40,277 nt of DNA from Bacteroidales bacterium (lineage in GTDB: Bacteria; Bacteroidota; Bacteroidia; Bacteroidales; UBA932). A model generated the notes under the pieces. The model did not search any database. It saw only the letters and a list, made by a program, of their open reading frames with translations, and was not told the DNA's origin. The position numbers and the translations under genes are program-made. Below, in pieces: positions 1 through 8,617 of the stretch; the stretch's first letter is position 1, and every line of letters starts with the position of its first letter. Location: contig JAFTYS010000062.1 in NCBI GenBank assembly GCA_017461285.1, positions 1 through 40,277 on the forward strand, in the 5' to 3' direction.

Positions 1-1106
1 CGTGTCTTGTATTTAGGGAACGAGTTCAGCATGATGCTGGTCACGAAATGCTTCACATAAGGATTCACGAAGCGCTCCACAACAGAATCGGCGAATGCTT
101 CAAGCTCCGGCTTAGGAAGATTGAGGGTCTCAAGGAGTTCCCCGTACATCACCTTGCGTACGAAACGTCCCACTTCAGGATCTTCCACACATTCCTTCAC
201 TGTGTCAAGTCCTGAAAGATAGCCTACTGGAGAAAGCACTGTATGAGGACCGTTCAGGAGGGTAACCTTCCTCTCGTGGTAAGGAGCCTCGCTTGGAACG
301 AAGAGGACGTTCAGTCCTGCCTTGTCTGCAGGGAACTCTGCAGCGACAGACTCAGGAGCCTCGATCACCCAGAGATGGAAGATCTCGCCCTTTACGACAA
401 GATTGTCCTTATAGCCGATGCGCTCATGGATCTGGTCGATCGTATCCTTAGGATATCCCGGCACGATGCGGTCAACGAGAGTACAGTATACACCGCATGC
501 CTGTTCGAACCATGTCTTGAATCCGTCTCCGAGATTCCAGAGATCGATGTAGTGGTAGATGCACTTCTTGAGTTCCTTTCCGTTCAGGAAGATGAGCTCG
601 CAAGGAAGGATTATGAATCCCTTGGACATATCGCCGCCGAAATGCTGGTATCTGCGGTAAAGAAGCTGGGTAAGCTTGCCCGGATATGATGAGGCCGGCT
701 TGTCCTCAAGTCTGCAAGACGGGTCGAAGGCGATTCCGGCCTCAGTCGTATTGGAAATCACGAAACGTATGTCCGGATTCTCTGCGAGAGCCATATACTG
801 ATCGAAGTCCGCATATGGATTCAGACCTCTTGTGATCACGTCGATCATCTGGATAGAATCTACAGGCTCGCCCTTATCGATTCCCTGAAGGTTCACATGA
901 TAGAGACCGTCCTGTGAGTTTAGCATATCGACCATTCCTCTGTCGATCGGCTGTACGACGACCACTCCGGCATTGAAGTCTGTCTTCTGATTGGTGTTCC
1001 AAATGATCCAGTCGACGAATGCCCTCAGGAAGTTTCCTTCTCCGAACTGGATTACCTTTTCCTTGTACAGAGCGGCAGAGGCCGTCTTTCTGTTTAGTGC
1101 TTCCAT
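1..1106 (-). CDS. uxaB: Tagaturonate reductase (altronate oxidoreductase), 3' part missing
   Basis: NAD-dependent reduction of tagaturonate to altronate in galacturonate breakdown, in the cytosol. The visible part is the N-terminal 368 codons, translated directly from the complement; the rest (about 110 residues by family length) lies beyond the left edge. The family motif is seen near residues 20-35: IQFGEGNFLRAF followed by VDWIIWN, the dinucleotide-binding start of the mannitol dehydrogenase superfamily. Further family-like stretches are SNTTEAGI and LLNGPHTVLSPVGYLSG. The start ATG at 1106 (MEALNRKTA) is the only sensible one; a second ATG at 1111 is out of frame. The gene diverges from uxaC, which makes its substrate, so the pair forms one pathway module. 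A -7 box (TATATTTG) sits 46 bases upstream. A mannonate or fructuronate reductase of the same superfamily is possible but less likely beside uxaC. Confidence 0.88.
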   Translation of the reverse strand, partial: MEALNRKTASAALYKEKVIQFGEGNFLRAFVDWIIWNTNQKTDFNAGVVVVQPIDRGMVDMLNSQDGLYHVNLQGIDKGEPVDSIQMIDVITRGLNPYADFDQYMALAENPDIRFVISNTTEAGIAFDPSCRLEDKPASSYPGKLTQLLYRRYQHFGGDMSKGFIILPCELIFLNGKELKKCIYHYIDLWNLGDGFKTWFEQACGVYCTLVDRIVPGYPKDTIDQIHERIGYKDNLVVKGEIFHLWVIEAPESVAAEFPADKAGLNVLFVPSEAPYHERKVTLLNGPHTVLSPVGYLSGLDTVKECVEDPEVGRFVRKVMYGELLETLNLPKPELEAFADSVVERFVNPYVKHFVTSIMLNSFPKYKT

Positions 1107-1152
1107 ATCATCTGTTATTTTTATGTGATTATCCTGCGGTTTTATAATGATA

Positions 1153-1160
1153 CAAATATA
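1153..1160 (-). promoter_or_regulatory. Promoter -7 element of uxaB
   Basis: The complement reads TATATTTG, matching the Bacteroidetes TAnnTTTG consensus, 46 bases before the uxaB ATG. No clear TTTG -33 box is found at the expected distance. Confidence 0.4.
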
Positions 1161-1189
1161 ATAAATTTCCAGGTGCGCTTCGAGGGAAA

Positions 1190-1211
1190 ATTCGTACATT
1201 TGTAAACGAAT
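1190..1211. promoter_or_regulatory. Possible operator in the uxaB/uxaC intergenic region
   Basis: Arms ATTCGT and ACGAAT flank a 10-base centre that itself holds TACA-TT-TGTA. The site lies midway between the divergent uxaB and uxaC starts, where a hexuronate-responsive repressor could act on both. This is inference from symmetry and position only. Confidence 0.25.
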
Positions 1212-1268
1212 GATAATTTTTCACAGATTTTTGGAAATAATTACACATTCGGGACAATGCATACATGT

Positions 1269-1276
1269 TAATTTTG
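1269..1276 (+). promoter_or_regulatory. Promoter -7 element of uxaC
   Basis: TAATTTTG fits TAnnTTTG and ends 27 bases before the ATG at 1304. It supports that start over an in-frame upstream codon at 1265, which would lie before the promoter element. Confidence 0.5.
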
Positions 1277-1303
1277 CATAAAACAACACTAAAACATAAA
1301 GAC

Positions 1304-2755
1304 ATGGATTTCTTATCAAAAGTAAAGGAGAACATTGACGGTCTGATGAACGAAAAGCCGTTCATCAATGATGACTTCATGCTGACCAACGATTATGCCC
1401 GCGAACTGTACCACCAGAGCGCTGAGAAGATGCCTATCATAGACTATCACTGCCACCTCGTGCCGAAGATGATCGCGGACAACTACCAGTTCAAGGATCT
1501 GACGGAAGTATGGCTCGGTGGAGACCACTACAAATGGAGAGCAATGAGAGGCAACGGAGTGCCTGAAGAATTCATCACAGGTCAGCGAGCAAGCTACGAG
1601 AAGTTCGAGAAATGGGCAGAGACAGTTCCATACACGATGAGGAATCCTCTTTACCATTGGACCCACCTCGAGCTGGCAAGGATATTCGGAGTATATGATC
1701 TTCTCAATCCGAATACAGCAAGAGCAATATACGACGAATGCAGCGCCAAGCTTCAGACCGAAGAGTTCAGGGGCCAGGCCCTCATGAGAAGGTTCGACGT
1801 AAGGGTCGTATGTACAACTGACGATCCTGCCGACACCCTCGAATATCACAAGCAGATAAAGGACAATCCTTTCGGCACAAAGGTGCTCCCTACATGGCGT
1901 CCTGACAAGGCTATGGTAGTCGAGAAGCCTGAGCAGTACAAGGAATACATAAAGAAGCTCGCCTGGGCTGCAGGAATGGAGATCAACTCATACCAGGACC
2001 TTCTTGACGCCCTCCGCAGGCGCCACGACTTCTTCCATGAGATGGGATGCCGCATTTCAGACCACGGTCTTGAGAACTTCTACGCAGAGGACTTCGAGAT
2101 GGAAGAGATCGACAGGATATTCCGCAACGCCCTCAAGGGCAAGAAGCCAAGCCATGAGGAAGTGCTCAAGTTCCGCAGCGCGATCCTTCTCGACTTCGCA
2201 CGCATGGACCATGAGAAAGGCTGGGCGCAGCAGTTCCATATCGGAGCCATCCGCGACAACAATACGCGTATGTTCGACATCCTCGGACCTGATACAGGCT
2301 ATGATGCGATCCATGACGTTTCATGCGCAGCAGCAGGACACAAGTTCCTCAACAGACTTGCAATGGAGGACAAGCTCACAAAGACCATTCTGTACAACCT
2401 CAACCCTAAGGACAACGAAGTTCTTGCCACAATGGCATATACATTCAACGACGGCACATGCCCTGGCAAGATACAGCTCGGCTCAGGATGGTGGTTCCTT
2501 GATCAGGAAGACGGCATGAAGAGGCAGATGACCGCTCTTTCGTCCCTCGGTCTGCTCAGCCGTTTCGTAGGCATGCTTACAGACTCGCGCAGCTTCCTTT
2601 CATATCCTCGCCACGAGTATTTCCGCAGAATCCTCTGCAATCTCCTCGGCGAAGACCTCAAGAACGGAAAGCTTCCTAAGAGCGAGATGGACTTCATCCA
2701 TCAGATGGTGAAGGACATCTCATACAACAATGCCGAAAGATACTTCAATTTCTAA
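1304..2755 (+). CDS. uxaC: Glucuronate/galacturonate isomerase
   Basis: Isomerises D-glucuronate to fructuronate and D-galacturonate to tagaturonate, the first step of cytosolic hexuronate use. The 483-residue product is close to the family length of about 470. The metal-site signature IDYHCHL carries His49 and His51, as in the amidohydrolase-like uronate isomerases. Other family blocks are seen: LTEVWLGGDHYKWRAMR, CTTDDPADTLEYH, LPTWRPDKA, QFHIGAIRDNNTRMF and SRSFLSYPRHEYFRR. The start at 1304 is chosen because it follows the -7 box; a later ATG at 1346 would begin closer to the usual family N-terminus. The product of uxaC feeds UxaB, encoded divergently. Its stop codon overlaps the stop of the convergent GH43 gene by 4 bases. 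Confidence 0.96.
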   Translation: MDFLSKVKENIDGLMNEKPFINDDFMLTNDYARELYHQSAEKMPIIDYHCHLVPKMIADNYQFKDLTEVWLGGDHYKWRAMRGNGVPEEFITGQRASYEKFEKWAETVPYTMRNPLYHWTHLELARIFGVYDLLNPNTARAIYDECSAKLQTEEFRGQALMRRFDVRVVCTTDDPADTLEYHKQIKDNPFGTKVLPTWRPDKAMVVEKPEQYKEYIKKLAWAAGMEINSYQDLLDALRRRHDFFHEMGCRISDHGLENFYAEDFEMEEIDRIFRNALKGKKPSHEEVLKFRSAILLDFARMDHEKGWAQQFHIGAIRDNNTRMFDILGPDTGYDAIHDVSCAAAGHKFLNRLAMEDKLTKTILYNLNPKDNEVLATMAYTFNDGTCPGKIQLGSGWWFLDQEDGMKRQMTALSSLGLLSRFVGMLTDSRSFLSYPRHEYFRRILCNLLGEDLKNGKLPKSEMDFIHQMVKDISYNNAERYFNF

Positions 2756-4563
2756 TCGGAAATCCTGAACCAGTCCGCCTCCATCCAGCCGGAGTCGTTC
2801 TTCGAATGGTGGCGGTTGCAATACAGTCCGACCTTGGCGCCGATCCAGCGCCCTGGTCGGACTTCAAGCATATACTTCTTTCCTTCGTCCTTGACAGCCT
2901 TCCAGCTGCGTCCGTCAAGGCTGTATGAGAACGAGCACTGCGAGAGAGGGAAATCACCCTCTCGAGGAGTGCTCTTCACCTGTGCACGGACATAGATGAC
3001 ACATTCCTCATAAGGCAGTGGAGCCACAGGAGGAACTGTCGTCGACATATAGACATTCGAGAACGGTTCAGGAAGAGGAACCGACTGAAGAAGCTGTTCG
3101 AACACTACACGCTCCTTGGTTCCTTTTGGTGCATCAAGACATTCAACCATCTGGAGTTTAATTCCATCTGGAGTATCTGCAAGCCTGAGGCTTGCGTAGT
3201 CTTCTCCCATCACCACAAGACCGCAGTTCTCCCCTTTCTGCTTGAGCTGTGGATTCGGGGTGAAGCTAAGTCTGGCTGTCACTGTAAAATCGTCTGCCGG
3301 GAATTTCTGCATAAGGAGATTCGGAGTATCCCATAGATTGCGCCAGCCGGACGACTGCTGGACAGAATACAGCTTCAGGCATCCTTGAGCGGCATCATTG
3401 TGGTACCAGTATGGAGAAGGAACCGCCGCCCACTGCCATTGAAGTCCAAGGGATGGGGAATCGAACTCATCGCTTTCAAGCGGCTGGAACTCACCTGATG
3501 AAGGCAAGGCCGGCTTTATGTATGTCATCACAGGAGAGCCGACGCCGTCTCCGTCCTTATCCTCTCCTATCACAGGCCATCCGTCCTTCCACATCATAGG
3601 CTGGAGATGGACGACCCGTCCATGAGCGTCCTTGTCCTGGAAATGCACGAACCAGAACTCGCCGTTCTGAGTCTCTACCCATCCTCCCTGATGAGGACCG
3701 TTGACAGGTGCATCCCCCTGAGCCATCACAACCTTCTCTTCGTACGGTCCATACGGATCAGAGGCTCTTAGTACGGTCTGCCAGCCTGTCTTTACGCCGC
3801 CTGCAGGAGAGAAGATATAGTAATATCCGTCATGCTCATAATACTTCGTGCCTTCGATTGTAGGCTGGGTCCTGTGGCCGTCATATATGATGCGGCTGCG
3901 GTCAAGCAGTCTGGTTCCGTCTTCAGACATCGGAGCGATGAAGAGGACGGACTTGACGCCTGCGCGGGACCCGGCGCAGCCATGGGTCAGCCAGGCACGC
4001 CCCTGAGAATCCCAAAGAGGGCAAGGATCTATGTAACCCTTGGCCTTGACAAGCCATACAGGGTCGTCCCATTTACCTCTCGGATCGGCAGTCTTGACCA
4101 TGAAGATTCCCCTGTCGGGGTCTCCGCAATAGATATAGAATTCCCCGTCATGGTACCTTATCGCCGGAGCCCATACGCCGCATCCGTGCTGAGGCACGGT
4201 GCGCCATTCGTGTGCTCCGGGCACATCCTTTTCCTGCGGATCAAGACCTGGGGAAAGAACATCCCATGGACGGGAGTCATCCCAGAGCGGACCCGGATAA
4301 TCAGTCAATGCCGCACCTATCAGTTCCCAGTTCACCAGGTCTGTCGAGTGCAAGATCTGAAGGCCGGGAAAATGGTTGAATGAAGAAGATGTCATATAAT
4401 AGTCGTTCCCTACCCTGCATATGTCGGGATCGGAATAATCTGCATTTATTATCGGATTTCTGTATGTGGTGCCACGGTCAGGATTCCACGACTGAGACTT
4501 CTGCTGGGCAGAGAGGCAAATGCACAGCAGGAAAAACAAAGATGATATGACTGATTTCTTCAT
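2752..4563 (-). CDS. Secreted glycoside hydrolase family 43 (beta-xylosidase / alpha-L-arabinofuranosidase type)
   Basis: A 603-residue exported glycosidase, probably acting on xylan- or pectin-derived side chains. Residues 1-20 form a signal peptide ending LSAQ. The five-bladed GH43 catalytic domain spans about residues 33-345. It carries the expected acids: Asp45 in ADYSDPDI (base), Asp179 in YIDPCPLWD (pKa modulator) and Glu237 in TIEGTKYYE (acid). Residues about 365-600 look like the concanavalin-A-like C-terminal domain of GH43 beta-xylosidases. It is the last gene of the ettA - hydrolase - GH43 unit, 10 bases after the hydrolase stop, and ends tail-to-tail with uxaC. That context suggests it releases sugars from uronic-acid-bearing plant polymers. 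Family assignment is firm; exact substrate (xylose or arabinose linkages) cannot be told from sequence. Confidence 0.93.
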   Translation of the reverse strand: MKKSVISSLFFLLCICLSAQQKSQSWNPDRGTTYRNPIINADYSDPDICRVGNDYYMTSSSFNHFPGLQILHSTDLVNWELIGAALTDYPGPLWDDSRPWDVLSPGLDPQEKDVPGAHEWRTVPQHGCGVWAPAIRYHDGEFYIYCGDPDRGIFMVKTADPRGKWDDPVWLVKAKGYIDPCPLWDSQGRAWLTHGCAGSRAGVKSVLFIAPMSEDGTRLLDRSRIIYDGHRTQPTIEGTKYYEHDGYYYIFSPAGGVKTGWQTVLRASDPYGPYEEKVVMAQGDAPVNGPHQGGWVETQNGEFWFVHFQDKDAHGRVVHLQPMMWKDGWPVIGEDKDGDGVGSPVMTYIKPALPSSGEFQPLESDEFDSPSLGLQWQWAAVPSPYWYHNDAAQGCLKLYSVQQSSGWRNLWDTPNLLMQKFPADDFTVTARLSFTPNPQLKQKGENCGLVVMGEDYASLRLADTPDGIKLQMVECLDAPKGTKERVVFEQLLQSVPLPEPFSNVYMSTTVPPVAPLPYEECVIYVRAQVKSTPREGDFPLSQCSFSYSLDGRSWKAVKDEGKKYMLEVRPGRWIGAKVGLYCNRHHSKNDSGWMEADWFRISD

Positions 4564-4573
4564 TTGGATAATG

Positions 4574-5680
4574 TTATTTCAGATTTGCATCAAGGTATCT
4601 GCATATTTCCGCCTGCACCTGCCTGCCGCAATGGTGGCCGCCTTCGAAGAAGACGGTCTGAAGCTGCTGCGGACAGCCGGAATAATGGTTCTGAAGGATT
4701 TCATAGGCTTTCCGGACCTTCTCCTTCGGGAAAAGATGGTCGGAATCGCCGCTGAGGAAAAGCATGGGTTTAGGAGCAAGGTACATGCCTATATCACCGA
4801 AATCCATCTGCTCACGCATAGGCATGACAGCCATCGAATAGTCCGAAGCCTTCATCCGCTCCTCACGGTCAAGAGTAGTCATCCAGGACAATGCGACACC
4901 GCACCTGATGTCCTTGCAGAAGGCTGCCAGCATCCAGCACCTGTGGGCTCCCATCGAAAATCCAAAGGCTCCAATATTGCCTGCATCGACATATGGAAGC
5001 GACTTCAGAAGCCGTGCAGATGCGACATCGTCCCTGAGCATCTTTTCTGCCCAGATCACTCCCCTTTCATACAGGCTGTCATAAAGGAGTTCCTGTCCGT
5101 CATAGACCCTGTTCTTCAGAGCCTTTATGGTATCCTTTCTGGCCTTCGTATCCAGAGTTCTGTCTGATTCCATTGACAGGTGCGGCAGGTCTCCATAATT
5201 GAGTTCCGACCAGCGCTGCGCGTCCTCCGATGACCTTTCTCCCCAATACAGGGCGTCGGCTACGAGCACGACATAGCCCAGCCGGGCAAGGGAATCAGCA
5301 AGATATACCCCGTCGAAATTCTTGTCTATCCATTGCTGCGACGACCTCATGACATGGTCGTCAGCCCCATGTTCCAGAACGGAGGCCATTGGCCTGACAA
5401 ACTTCTCCTTACCTATATCGAAACGTGCTCCATGATCATGGAGCATGAGGACAGCAGGACGCCTGTCCCTTCTTGAAGCTTCGTCAGGGACAAGCAGATA
5501 CGCCTTTACACGATCGCCCTTCTCTACTGAAAACTCGACATAACGGCATTCATACCCGTCCCTTGACTCGGCGGCAATCTCAGTCATCTGCGGACGGACA
5601 GGTCTGCCGGCATCAGGGACATAAGGCTTCCCCATGAAGATGAGGAAGCCCAGTAATGTCATTATGCCCCAACGCATCAT
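4574..5680 (-). CDS. Alpha/beta hydrolase, probable carbohydrate esterase
   Basis: A 368-residue serine hydrolase of the dienelactone-hydrolase / acetyl-xylan-esterase-like group. Residues 1-20 are a hydrophobic leader (signal peptide or anchor). The nucleophile is Ser242 in GAFGFSMGAH; the acid is probably Asp314 in LSGDSDHLFP and the base a His at 349-350 in FEGGHHCG. The oxyanion region is LMLHDHGARF near residue 80. Its ATG overlaps the ettA stop by 4 bases (ATGA), so translation is probably coupled; GH43 follows 10 bases downstream. Next to a GH43 enzyme and uronate genes, removal of acetyl or other ester groups from xylan or pectin is a reasonable guess, but no substrate-specific residue was recognised. 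A second in-frame ATG at 5677 is equally possible as start. Confidence 0.85.
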   Translation of the reverse strand: MMRWGIMTLLGFLIFMGKPYVPDAGRPVRPQMTEIAAESRDGYECRYVEFSVEKGDRVKAYLLVPDEASRRDRRPAVLMLHDHGARFDIGKEKFVRPMASVLEHGADDHVMRSSQQWIDKNFDGVYLADSLARLGYVVLVADALYWGERSSEDAQRWSELNYGDLPHLSMESDRTLDTKARKDTIKALKNRVYDGQELLYDSLYERGVIWAEKMLRDDVASARLLKSLPYVDAGNIGAFGFSMGAHRCWMLAAFCKDIRCGVALSWMTTLDREERMKASDYSMAVMPMREQMDFGDIGMYLAPKPMLFLSGDSDHLFPKEKVRKAYEILQNHYSGCPQQLQTVFFEGGHHCGRQVQAEICRYLDANLK

Positions 5681-7356
5681 TCTGCCATCAGTTTCTTATA
5701 CTTGAAGCGCTTAGGCTCTTCGTTTCCGAGACGGCGCTTCTTGTTTTCTTCGTATTCCGAATACGTTCCTTCAAAGAAATATACCTGTGAGTCACCCTCG
5801 AATGCAAGGATGTGGGTCGCGATCCTGTCAAGGAACCAGCGGTCATGGGAGATCACTACTGCACATCCTGCGAAGCTCTCAAGACCTTCTTCAAGAGCAC
5901 GGATGGTGTTCACGTCCACGTCGTTGGTCGGTTCGTCAAGGAGAAGCACGTTTCCTTCGTCCTTCAGGGTAAGGGCAAGGTGGAGACGGTTTCTCTCACC
6001 ACCGGAGAGGATACCGCAGAGCTTTTCCTGATCTGCTCCTGAGAAGTTGAAGCGGGAAACATATGCCCTGGCGTTCACTTCCCTCTTGCCGAGCTTCACG
6101 AATTCCGAATTCTCGGCGATGGTCTCATATACAGTCTTGTCCGGATCGATGCTCCTGTGCTGCTGATCCACATATGCAAGCTTTACGGTCTCGCCGATTG
6201 TGATTTCTCCCGAATCCGGGGTGTCAAGTCCCATGATCAGACGGAAAAGGGTCGTCTTTCCGGCACCGTTAGGACCGATCACACCGACGATTCCTGCAGG
6301 AGGGAGGACGAAGTTAAGGTTCTCGTAAAGAAGCTTGTCTCCATAGCCCTTCGACACATTCTTGAACTCGATGACCTTGTTGCCGAGACGAGGACCATTC
6401 GGAATGAAGATCTCGAGAGCTGCTTCCTTCTCACGTCCGTCGTCGGCTGCGAGCTTCTCGTATGCTCCCAGACGGGCCTTAGACTTGGCATGGCGGGCCT
6501 TCGGCGCCATGCGCACCCACTCGAGTTCTCTTTCGAGAGCCTTGCGGCGCTTGCTCTCCTGCTTTTCTTCCTGGGCAAGACGTGTGCTCTTCTGCTCGAG
6601 CCATGAAGAATAGTTGCCCTTCCATGGGATACCCTCTCCACGGTCAAGCTCAAGAATCCATCCTGCAACATTGTCAAGGAAATAACGGTCGTGGGTAACT
6701 GCGATCACTGTACCCTTATACTGCTGGAGATGGGCTTCGAGCCACTGGATACTTTCCGTATCAAGATGGTTCGTCGGCTCGTCAAGAAGCAGGACGTCCG
6801 GCTGGCGGAGAAGAAGACGGCAAAGAGCGACACGACGGCGCTCACCGCCGCTCAAGGTCGAAACCTTTGCATCTGAAGGAGGACACTGGAGCGCATCCAT
6901 AGCCCTTTCCAGCTTCGAGTCTATCTCCCATCCTCCGCAGTTCTCTATCTTCTCCGTAAGTTCGCCCTGACGCTCGATAAGGGCTGTCATCTCGTCATCA
7001 GACATCGGCTCGCAGAACTTCATGTTCACTTCCTCATACTCCCTGAGGATGTCCATGACTTCCTGCACACCTTCCTGCACGACTTCTATGACTGTCTTGT
7101 CCGGATCCATCTGAGGTTCCTGCTCAAGATAACCTACAGAATATCCGGGAGCCCATACGACTTCTCCCTGATAGCCTTTCTCGATGCCAGCGATAATCTT
7201 CATGAGCGTCGACTTTCCCGCTCCGTTAAGACCTACGATACCGATCTTGGCACCATAAAAGAATGATAGATAGATGTCCTTGAGGATGACCCTGTTGTTA
7301 TGGGGTAGGATCTTTCCGACCCCGTTCATTGAAAAAATGATCTTCTCGTCTGCCAT
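5677..7356 (-). CDS. ettA: Energy-dependent translational throttle protein EttA (ABC-F ATPase)
   Basis: A cytosolic ribosome-associated ABC-F protein that binds the E site and gates entry into elongation according to ATP/ADP level (known for the E. coli family member). The 559-residue length is standard. Two ABC domains are seen: Walker A GLNGAGKST near residue 43 with signature LSGGERRR and LLLDEPTNHLD, then Walker A GPNGAGKTT with LSGGERNR and LLLDEPTNDVD. Between them is the basic P-site tRNA interaction linker with RELEWVRMAPKARHAKSKAR. The acidic arm insertion is visible around residues 100-145. A -7 box (TATATTTG) lies 39 bases upstream, overlapping the end of the AraC gene. It is oddly the first gene of a unit that continues into a carbohydrate esterase and GH43. 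Confidence 0.97.
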   Translation of the reverse strand: MADEKIIFSMNGVGKILPHNNRVILKDIYLSFFYGAKIGIVGLNGAGKSTLMKIIAGIEKGYQGEVVWAPGYSVGYLEQEPQMDPDKTVIEVVQEGVQEVMDILREYEEVNMKFCEPMSDDEMTALIERQGELTEKIENCGGWEIDSKLERAMDALQCPPSDAKVSTLSGGERRRVALCRLLLRQPDVLLLDEPTNHLDTESIQWLEAHLQQYKGTVIAVTHDRYFLDNVAGWILELDRGEGIPWKGNYSSWLEQKSTRLAQEEKQESKRRKALERELEWVRMAPKARHAKSKARLGAYEKLAADDGREKEAALEIFIPNGPRLGNKVIEFKNVSKGYGDKLLYENLNFVLPPAGIVGVIGPNGAGKTTLFRLIMGLDTPDSGEITIGETVKLAYVDQQHRSIDPDKTVYETIAENSEFVKLGKREVNARAYVSRFNFSGADQEKLCGILSGGERNRLHLALTLKDEGNVLLLDEPTNDVDVNTIRALEEGLESFAGCAVVISHDRWFLDRIATHILAFEGDSQVYFFEGTYSEYEENKKRRLGNEEPKRFKYKKLMAE

Positions 7357-7395
7357 ATGTAATCAGGTTTTAAATTCCACTATATCACCAAAATG

Positions 7396-7403
7396 CAAAT
7401 ATA
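7396..7403 (-). promoter_or_regulatory. Promoter -7 element of the ettA unit
   Basis: The complement reads TATATTTG, 39 bases before the ettA ATG and just after the stop codon of the upstream AraC gene. No -33 match is evident. Confidence 0.45.
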
Positions 7404-7404
7404 A

Positions 7405-8511
7405 TCATTTTTTCGGCTTTAGAATCTTCGAACGCTCTTTACGGCACCATTCGCTAGGCGTCTCATTCATGAACAGCCTGAAGGCCATCGTATATGAGAC
7501 CACAGTGTTGAAGCCGCTCTTTTCAGACAGGTCCGCCACCTTCAGCTCCAGGTTTGAGCGGAACAGGTCCATCGAATACATTATCCTGTGATAATTCACG
7601 AACTGACGGAAGTTCCTGCCCGTATAATGGCATATGGCCTTTGATATGTATACTTTGTTTGAGTAGACCACCTTAACCAGGTCGTTAATGGTAAGATTAC
7701 CGTCCAGATAAGGCTTCGACATCTCGAAATAGAGGACGATGCGCTCATAGAGTTCCTTGTATGCCTCATCACCTTTCATCCCTGATGCAGCCGGAGCATC
7801 CATATGTGCAATCTTCATGGATTCCACGATGAGCCTCTCATGATCATGAAGGATGACAAAGGCAGAGTCATAGGATACCCTGAGAACTATTGCCGCGACT
7901 TCCATGGTCATCAGCAGGACCGCAACCGTCGCGGAAACGGTGAAAGCCTCCGGAAAAGACTCATACACCATGTACAGAACCGATATCAGCGACAGCGGGA
8001 TGATGAAATAAATGATATCCGTACATAAGGTCACGAATGACCATGCGTTTCCGGCCTTCATTACGGCCTTCACATCACGAAGCTTCTTCCATATCATCCA
8101 TATGAACATCGAGGTATGGAACACGAGTGTCAGAACCGAAAGGGCCAGCAGAAACGGCGGCTCGGGAACATTCATGACCCCTGCAGCGCAAAGGATATAA
8201 TAAAGCGTCAGCAAGGGAACCGGCACAGGAAGTGCAAAGATATGGAAAGGCAGGCGTCCGGCAGGACGGACTGAAACAGCAGTCATGGAGACCGACATGA
8301 CAGCAATCACACTGTCTGCAAAGATCCTGAAGACATCATGTCCTGGGCACAAGAGATCGCACAAGACCATCACTGCCAACGCCGCCATAAGCCGGGGAAT
8401 CATTGCAGACTTGACATCAACATAACCTGAGTTTCTATTGTTCTTGACTGCCTGAAAGGCAGATAATGAGAGGAGTGTTGCCAACACTGCCAAAGAAATA
8501 ATTGTCACCAT
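7405..8511 (-). CDS. Membrane-embedded AraC-family transcriptional regulator
   Basis: A 368-residue one-component regulator. Residues 1-225 hold about six or seven hydrophobic segments (for example LISVLYMVYESF and VAVLLMTMEVAAIVL), so the sensor part sits in the inner membrane. Residues about 260-365 are an AraC-type DNA-binding domain with two helix-turn-helix units: LTINDLVKVVYSNKVYISKA and then VADLSEKSGFNTVVSYTMAF, followed by the conserved FRLFMNETPSEW. The ligand is unknown. It lies on the same strand as, and just upstream of, the ettA - hydrolase - GH43 unit, so it may control that unit, though position is the only evidence. Its own -7 box lies in the T-tract of the preceding terminator. 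Confidence 0.9.
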   Translation of the reverse strand: MVTIISLAVLATLLSLSAFQAVKNNRNSGYVDVKSAMIPRLMAALAVMVLCDLLCPGHDVFRIFADSVIAVMSVSMTAVSVRPAGRLPFHIFALPVPVPLLTLYYILCAAGVMNVPEPPFLLALSVLTLVFHTSMFIWMIWKKLRDVKAVMKAGNAWSFVTLCTDIIYFIIPLSLISVLYMVYESFPEAFTVSATVAVLLMTMEVAAIVLRVSYDSAFVILHDHERLIVESMKIAHMDAPAASGMKGDEAYKELYERIVLYFEMSKPYLDGNLTINDLVKVVYSNKVYISKAICHYTGRNFRQFVNYHRIMYSMDLFRSNLELKVADLSEKSGFNTVVSYTMAFRLFMNETPSEWCRKERSKILKPKK

Positions 8512-8530
8512 AATATTAAACTTACATTCA

Positions 8531-8538
8531 CAAAAATA
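8531..8538 (-). promoter_or_regulatory. Promoter -7 element of the AraC gene
   Basis: The complement reads TATTTTTG (TAnnTTTG), 19 bases before the ATG at 8511. It lies inside the T-rich tail of the upstream terminator hairpin. No TTTG -33 box at the expected place. Confidence 0.35.
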
Positions 8539-8542
8539 AACA

Positions 8543-8578
8543 ATGTCGCCCGTCCCTTATTTGCCGGACGGGCGACAT
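8543..8578 (-). terminator. Rho-independent terminator of the SPOR-leuS-yitT unit
   Basis: A perfect 13-bp inverted repeat (ATGTCGCCCGTCC / GGACGGGCGACAT) with a 10-base loop. On the minus strand it is followed by TGTTTATTTTTG. It begins 39 bases after the second yitT stop codon and closes the long minus-strand unit. Confidence 0.85.
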
Positions 8579-8617
8579 CAGTCACATTTTTCTTTTTTTT
8601 ATTATTTTTTCTTTTTC

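Noticed and set aside
243..689. 148-codon plus-strand open frame at the left edge
   Set aside because: Antisense to uxaB, whose translation matches the tagaturonate reductase family throughout.
1265..1303. Longer uxaC reading from 1265
   Set aside because: It would start before the -7 box at 1269-1276 and adds residues not seen in the family.
3832..4383. 183-codon plus-strand open frame within GH43
   Set aside because: Lies over the GH43 catalytic domain on the opposite strand, with no promoter or domain.
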